Source of the DNA: Oscarella lobularis
Lineage: Eukaryota > Porifera > Homoscleromorpha > Homosclerophorida > Oscarellidae
Direction of reading: 5' to 3'
Assembly (NCBI RefSeq): GCF_947507565.1
Contig: NC_089193.1
Coordinates: 1,054,001 to 1,118,000, forward strand
DNA: 64,000 nt
Within the stretch, counting starts at the first letter, position 1, and each line of letters starts with the position of its first letter. Of the stretch, positions 58,673 through 64,000 are shown in pieces. The position numbers and the translations under genes are program-made. A model generated the notes under the pieces. That model had not been told where the DNA came from, did no database searches, and worked only from the letters and a program-made list of their open reading frames with translations.

Positions 58673-61551
58673 ATGGTAGACGCGGTTTTCGCTCGTTTGC
58701 GATCTCATTCGAAGCTCGAACGAGACGCCGCTATATCAGAAATGCAGACTATGATTGCATCGACCGATTTCTCCGCAAAGGAGCGCGTCGCCACGGAAAT
58801 AGAACGACTTTTGAGCGACGAGAATAATTGGGAGAGTCGCCACGGCGGCCTCGCCGCTTCCCTGCTCATTCTAGGCCTACCGAACGACGAATTCAAGTCG
58901 TACGGATCGCATTTCGGCAAAATGCTTCACTCCAAAGCCGTGGAGCTTCTAAACGACGAAGAAAATCGCGTTCGCACGTCGGCAGGCAAGTGCAAGCCAC
59001 GCCCACGCTTTTTTTTAGAAAACTTTTTTGTGTGTCTCAGGAGAAGCGTTCGGTCGCTTGTGCGGACAAGTGGGAAAAGAAATTTACGAAGAGAGCCGTC
59101 AACGTATTTTATCCATTATTGAAGAAAATATGCAAAGAGAGGACGATGAAGAAGGCGAAGAGGGAGATCGTCGTTCGGGAAATGAAGAATCGGTGAATAA
59201 CGTAGACGTTGATCCGAGACGGAAAATTTTTCACGATACGGCCGGCTGGAAGAGTTTGGAAGCTGGAATGACGTCAGAATATCATTCGCTTGCTTCTGTG
59301 ATTTTATTTTGTTCTTTTTTTAGGTGTTTGCGTTTTGTCGTTCGAAACTTGGGTTCCTCGTTCGACGAGTTCGTCGATTTGGAGTTCTTGGAGTTGATAT
59401 TCGCCTGTCTCGTTCACACGAATCGATTCGTACGAGAAACCGGATTTCAACTTATTTCGTCGCTGGTGAAATCGGAAGAAACTGGTGCGCCAAAAACAAA
59501 ATCGACGAGGAGAAAACGTTATAACCGTTCCGTTTGTTCAGATTCTCTCCGCCGGTCTGTGATGAAGTACGAAGACCGATTTTGCGCGGCTCTTGCTCGC
59601 GGATTGGCCGACAATTGGAGTCAGGTAACGCTCACAAGCAATTGATCAATTCTTTTTTCACGTTCTATTTTCAAGGTACGACTTGCTGCGTCCGTTGCGA
59701 CGAGGCAATTTCTTTTGGCGTCGACGAAAGAGGAAGAACTGCGAAAGCATTTCGCTCAGCTGCTGCCTAGAATTTGCTTGAATAGGTAGGTACACACGTG
59801 AGAGCGTTAATACGCTTGTTTTTATATATCTTTTGTTCTAAATAGGTACTATGTAGCCGAAGGGGTTCGGATTTACTCTCAGGAGACGTGGAAACTAGTC
59901 GCTCGGGATCGAGGTCGTCTTCTAATTGAAGAACATATAGATTCTACTGTTGGTTTTTTTGAAATCGAATGTCAGGTCTGCTATTTACGTAAGCTTTCTC
60001 ACAACGTAGGTCGATTTCTACATCTCTCAAACGACGGCTGACAATCACGCGGTCAGAGAGGCGGCGTGCGCTTGCATAGCAGAACTGGGAGCCAAGGTAA
60101 TTTCCCATTAGCCAAGGAACAATTATTGACTGAGATATCACGCAGATAAGTCATTCGGTGATGCAGAGTCACGTTGAGAGACTTCTGCCTTGTTTGCTAA
60201 CCTGTTTTCGCGACGATAGTTGGCCGGTCAGAGACGGTGAGGGAGTCTATTCACGTCGAGCTTTATTCCTGTTTGACACTTATCTCTTTACAGCGGCATG
60301 CGTTGCTTGCGGAAATTTTGTTAAGTGTTTTCCACAAGATAGTCGGTCAGTAAATAGAGGTTCTATTATAAGTGCTGGTGATCGTCTTTCTTTAGGTCTT
60401 TCTTGGACGAATTATATCACTTGTTTTTTGATAATCTCGCCGACGGAATTCCGTCCGTTCGTCAGGGCGCCGCTCTCGCTTTGGCGAACGTCGTCGAAGC
60501 ATACGGTACTAAGGCAGGGATACCCTTACGTATTTTGAATTCTCAACTGCAAAGGCAAAGAAAGTCTTGATCTTGTAATGGGAATTGTCAGGGAGAGATT
60601 ACCTAAAGTGAAAGAGCAAACGTCGGAGATTTCAGCTGTCAAGTGAGTCGTCGTTATCGTGTCTTTGTGCGTGCGTGTGACATCATTTCTGCTCAGGTTT
60701 GATACGAGTCCCGCGCTCTTTGGAGTCGTTAAGAGAGCGAGAGACAATGACATGGATCTTCATACTGATAAACTGGTAGCCGAGTTACCTTGTACATCTC
60801 CGGCGGCGAGATGAAGTCGATCTTTAGATGTATTCCTGCGGTTCTCTGGCTCCGAAGATGAAACGAGGCGCCGGATGCATGCATTCGACATTTCGAAAAG
60901 TCGCGGAGCCGTGGGAAGAAGCGGACGGGTGAGAGAGCGGATTGCGCGCGCGCGCTCTGCATCTTCTTACACGTTTGTGTACAAGGTGTGTCAACCTTGT
61001 GGCTGAGCTGTCCAGGTTGCCGTTGGCGACGCAGGACGTTCTAAATGCTCTACCGGTATTGGCGGACTCGTGTAACGCGAGACATTATCAGCAGCACTTT
61101 TCATTTCTTGAAACCACTTGGAAGCAGGTAGGATTATATAGTATATAGCCCCAATCGTTGATTCCTCCCCCTCCCTTCCCACCAGCTACCTAGAATAGCT
61201 AAAGGAGTACAAAAGCGAAACTTCAAGCGATACTTGGAACACTTCTTCCCGTCGTTATTCTACAGTTTGGTACGCATCTCTCTTCTCTTCTCAAGAAAAA
61301 CGTCAAACCTTTTTTTCTTTCTCCTTAGGACTGTTCCGTTCCTTTGACTTGCGTCGCGGCGAAAGATTGCTTTGCCGCTTTGAAAACATTCGTAGGCGAG
61401 AACATCCTGAGAGGTCGCATCGAACAGTACGACCCAAGAATGCTCGAAAAAGTAAGCAACGCATTCCTTCTCTAAGAAACCAGAGTCTCACTATAAACTA
61501 ATAAAGGTAAAGAGATACTTTGAACACATGCATCACTACAACGACATATAA
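58673..61551 (+). CDS. HEAT/ARM-repeat protein of unknown function
   Basis: Seventeen exons: 58673-58985, 59041-59272, 59324-59484, 59542-59624, 59676-59785, 59846-59975, 60010-60096, 60146-60236, 60294-60345, 60396-60505, 60555-60642, 60697-60775, 60828-60928, 60986-61127, 61186-61269, 61329-61451, 61507-61551; 676 aa in one frame. Helical repeats are visible (NWESRHGGLAASLLI, SWPVRDAACVACGNFVKCF, IPSVRQGAALALANVVEAY). An acidic insert lies near residues 125-150. A distinctive MYSCGSLAPKMKRGAGC motif lies near residue 510. The first intron has a strong GC donor (cag|gcaagt). I do not recognise a named ortholog; scaffolding or transport roles are common for such repeats. Confidence 0.85.
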
Positions 61552-61571
61552 TATATTATTACTATTATAGA

Positions 61572-62303
61572 CTATGTGTCCATCGACGAGTCGTCGCTGA
61601 ACGTAGCCCTAGCAACGTCCGTCATAATAGGAAATTTCCCGACCGTCTTTTTCGCTCCTCGAGAAGCGGCCGTCAACTCGGCTTGCGACCAAAATAGCAA
61701 TTTCATTATATTTCCCAATTTCGACGGCTTCATTCCCTGCGACTCGAGCATGGCGCCGTTCAATTGATTGGCGACCTTTTGTCGTTGGGTTTCGCGAAGC
61801 AAATCGCCGAACGGCGACTCTTCGGGATTCTCAAACGCCATGAGGGCCATCGTTCGTTCGAAATCGTTCAAAAATTCCGGATTCTCTTCGCCCAAATTCG
61901 CCAATTCGCGAGCGGCGAAATCGACGGCTTCCTCCAAATTTCCGCTTCGAATTAATTCGATTAGCTTCTGCTGCATCAGGCAGAAATTCAATTTTCGTTG
62001 CGAATCGAGAATCGACGGATCGAAGGCGTTGAGAAGTTTGATCGCTTCGTCGATGTCGCCGCTCTGGACGGCGGCGCGCGCGCGAAGGCGTTCGTCCAAG
62101 CCGCTCGCCTCCGACTCCGCCCCCCACTCCAAGCCCGTTTCCTCGGCGAATTTCTGAGCCGCCTCCTTGAAGCCTTCCGTCACGAGATAGTCCATGACGA
62201 TGCGATTCACTTCGACGCGCGGCAGACGCATTTCGGCCGCCTCTTTCGTCCATTCGTCCTTCGAGACGGATTTGGCCATCCTCTCGCGCAAGCGGCCCAC
62301 CAC
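61572..62303 (-). CDS. GID8: GID8, CTLH E3 ubiquitin ligase subunit
   Basis: A single exon of 243 aa (human 228). LisH is about residues 30-60 (VNRIVMDYLVTEGFKEAAQKF), then CTLH (DERLRARAAVQSGDIDEAI) and CRA (LMQQKLIELIRSGNLEEAVD, MALMAFENPEESPFGDLL). It bridges subunits of the CTLH/GID ligase. The start could be Met1 (62303) or Met9 (62279); Met9 aligns better with other GID8 N-termini. It lies only about 31 bp from the divergent TNPO3 start. Confidence 0.95.
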   Translation of the reverse strand: MVGRLRERMAKSVSKDEWTKEAAEMRLPRVEVNRIVMDYLVTEGFKEAAQKFAEETGLEWGAESEASGLDERLRARAAVQSGDIDEAIKLLNAFDPSILDSQRKLNFCLMQQKLIELIRSGNLEEAVDFAARELANLGEENPEFLNDFERTMALMAFENPEESPFGDLLRETQRQKVANQLNGAMLESQGMKPSKLGNIMKLLFWSQAELTAASRGAKKTVGKFPIMTDVARATFSDDSSMDT

Positions 62304-62334
62304 GCGCGTTAGAGCGCACGTGAAAAACGCAAAA

Positions 62335-64000
62335 ATGGACGAACGAGCGTTTCAACTCGTTCGCCAGGCGCTGGCGATACTCTACGACGCCCGATCGGGC
62401 AACAAAGAACGCGCCGAAGCATCGGAACTTCTCACGGAAGCTCAAAACTCGCCGATAGCGTGGCAAATGGCCGATCGACTCCTTCGCGAATCGCCGGCGC
62501 CCGATCACAACAGCCGCTACTACGCGGCGCACACGATGCGCGCGAAAATCTACTACAACTTCGCCGAACTCGCTCCCGCCTCCCAATCGTCGCTGCGCGA
62601 CTCGCTTCTCCACTATCTCTCGCCCGAATTCGGACTCGTCGACCACGCCCCCACGCGCACTCAACTCGCGCTAGCCGTCGCCGACATGGCGGTGCAGATG
62701 AACTCGTGGGAAAATCCGATCGTCGATCTCGTCGCTCGTTTGAGCGCGACGAAATCGACGCTCGTCGCGCTCGTCGACATATTGCTCGTCGTGCCGGACG
62801 AACTCAATTCGTCGCAATTGAATTTGGGCGAAAATCGTCGACGTCAATTCGGTCGTCTGCTCGAATCGACGTCCGACGCCGTTCTATCGCTTCTCGAGGC
62901 GTCGATCGAGGCGGAGACGAGCGACGTCGATTTTCAATTGAAAATTCTCGAATGTTTCGGAAATTGGCTCTATTTGAACGCCTGTTCGCCCGACGTTCTC
63001 GTACGCAGTCATCTCATATCGGTTCCCTTTATGGTTCTCTCGAATGGGGACGTCGACTCGCGACTGCACAAGGCGGCGGCCGATTGCGTGTGCGCGGCAC
63101 TGTTCACCTGCGAGGAGGAATGGCAACGAAACGACGTTCTCGCAACGTTTCTTCAACCGCGCGTCTTCGCCTTATACGACGCCTATAGGACGTCGGTTGC
63201 GAACGAGGACGCCGAACACGCCGTCAGCCTGTGTCGCGTCTTCACGGAAATGGGCGAATCGTTCGTCGATCGTCTCGTCGCGACGCCCTCCGATTCCGGC
63301 GGTTTGGGCGACTTGAACGTTCTCGTTCTCGTCGTCGAATGTTGCAAGCATCCCGACTACGACGTCGCCGCGAAGACGTTTCACTTTTGGTATCGGCTCG
63401 CCGATCGGCTGTGGCGGCGTCGCGACGACGCGCTCTGGTCGCGCTTTCGTCCGCACGTCGAGAATCTTCTCGTCGCCCTCTGCGTTCAGTGTCGCTTCGA
63501 CGACGATCGTCTTCCGTCGTCGACGTCGAAGCAGGACGATTTCGTCGATTTTCGCGAAAACGTCGCCGAAGTCGTGCGCGACGTCGTCTTTCCGCTCGGC
63601 TATCGGGCGTGCTTCAAGAGACTTCGCGCGCTTCTCGTCGCGCCGCTCGGCTCGTGGGCCGAAGCGGAAGCGATTCTCTTCGTCATGCAATCGATCGCGG
63701 ATAAAATCGAGAGCGACGACGAGGAAATTGTCGGCGACGTTCTCGCGATCGTCGTCGCTTTGCCCGTCGACGCGCACGCGTTGCTCAAGCGCGCCGGTTT
63801 GCGATTGATCGGTCGATTGGCGCATTGGATCGATAAGCATCGCGACGCAATCGAATCGATATTGAGTAAATTGGTCGACGCTTTAAACGTCGAGGATCTC
63901 GCCGTCGAAGCGGCGTTGGCGCTCGATCAACTGTGCGAGGCGTGTCGCGAGCATCTCGTACCGCATCTCGACGCTCTTCTACGCATCGCCTTCGCCGCGA
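62335..64000 (+). CDS. TNPO3: Transportin-3, nuclear import receptor (partial)
   Basis: An open frame from the Met at 62335 to the window edge, 555 codons. It is a karyopherin-beta that imports SR splicing factors. It shows the importin N-terminal pattern (NKERAEASELLTEAQNSPIAW, YYAAHTMRAKI, RTQLALAVADMAVQMNSW) and TNPO3-specific runs (ENRRRQFGRLLESTSDAV, LHKAAADCVCAALF, SLCRVFTEMGESFVDRLV). No intron is seen in this half, in contrast to most neighbours. The remaining C-terminal half lies beyond the window. Confidence 0.94.
   Translation, partial: MDERAFQLVRQALAILYDARSGNKERAEASELLTEAQNSPIAWQMADRLLRESPAPDHNSRYYAAHTMRAKIYYNFAELAPASQSSLRDSLLHYLSPEFGLVDHAPTRTQLALAVADMAVQMNSWENPIVDLVARLSATKSTLVALVDILLVVPDELNSSQLNLGENRRRQFGRLLESTSDAVLSLLEASIEAETSDVDFQLKILECFGNWLYLNACSPDVLVRSHLISVPFMVLSNGDVDSRLHKAAADCVCAALFTCEEEWQRNDVLATFLQPRVFALYDAYRTSVANEDAEHAVSLCRVFTEMGESFVDRLVATPSDSGGLGDLNVLVLVVECCKHPDYDVAAKTFHFWYRLADRLWRRRDDALWSRFRPHVENLLVALCVQCRFDDDRLPSSTSKQDDFVDFRENVAEVVRDVVFPLGYRACFKRLRALLVAPLGSWAEAEAILFVMQSIADKIESDDEEIVGDVLAIVVALPVDAHALLKRAGLRLIGRLAHWIDKHRDAIESILSKLVDALNVEDLAVEAALALDQLCEACREHLVPHLDALLRIAFAA

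Noticed and set aside
61831-62664. 277-aa minus-strand ORF
   Set aside because: Overlaps GID8 and TNPO3 in other frames; Arg-rich shadow translation.
1-64000. tRNA genes, rRNA, CRISPR arrays, bacterial operons
   Set aside because: Looked for cloverleaf and B-box patterns and regular spacers by eye; none convincing. Spliceosomal introns throughout show eukaryotic DNA.
1-64000. Retroviral, LTR or Polinton-type elements
   Set aside because: No reverse transcriptase, integrase, capsid or long terminal repeats were seen; the repeats present are small inverted-end DNA elements.

Overview
Animal nuclear DNA, most likely from a sponge. The introns are very short (about 37-110 nt), neighbouring genes often start within 30-150 bp of each other, and the gene set is metazoan (RFX, RASSF, REXO4, VPS26, CRADD-like and TNPO3 genes). 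The window opens with a tandem array of ionotropic glutamate receptors (iGluRs). Demosponges such as Amphimedon are reported to lack iGluRs, while homoscleromorph and calcareous sponges have them. A compact homoscleromorph genome (Oscarella-like) is therefore my best guess; this is inference, not proof.

Layout. 1-4415 (minus): a large B-box/GBP-VLIG-type GTPase gene that runs off the left edge. 5093-32361: seven head-to-tail iGluR genes of four lineages, in the order A1-B1-(relic of C)-vanin fragment-A2-B2-C1-C2-D. I resolved exon structures for all seven by requiring GT/GC-AG sites, consistent phase and agreement between paralogs. The A-B unit with the promoter of a C gene was copied as a block of about 6.7 kb (4978-11730 and 14272-21023), and C1/C2 are a second, roughly 4.2 kb tandem duplication. 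A1 carries a 7-nt deletion that breaks its frame; A2, B1, B2, C1, C2 and D give intact spliced frames of 767-820 codons.

32473-37634: a secreted cyclophilin, a cluster of fold-back/terminal-inverted-repeat elements (33565-36621), and a single-exon sialyltransferase. 38265-38557 is a MITE-like element. From 38574 to the right edge is dense housekeeping and signalling sequence: REXO4 (-), LIM-RA-SARAH RASSF (+), RFX4/6-type factor (+), inositol-3-phosphate synthase (+), sulfatase (-), VPS26 (+), CARD-death-domain adaptor (+), SPRYD3 (-), TEX14-like ankyrin pseudokinase (+), TIMM13 (-), a small coiled-coil ORF (+), RPL32 (-), a HEAT-repeat protein (+), GID8 (-) and TNPO3 (+, runs off the right edge).

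The strongest unusual points are: (1) the array combines three pore-loop chemistries and ligand pockets that lack several canonical glutamate contacts while keeping the arginine and an NMDA-like aspartate; (2) at least ten introns appear to use GC rather than GT donors, one of them at a position where the sister iGluR lineages use GT; (3) the rearrangement between the two A-B blocks left a 13-nt stump of a C gene fused to a truncated pantetheinase. All domain and family names come from reading motifs; no database search was run.
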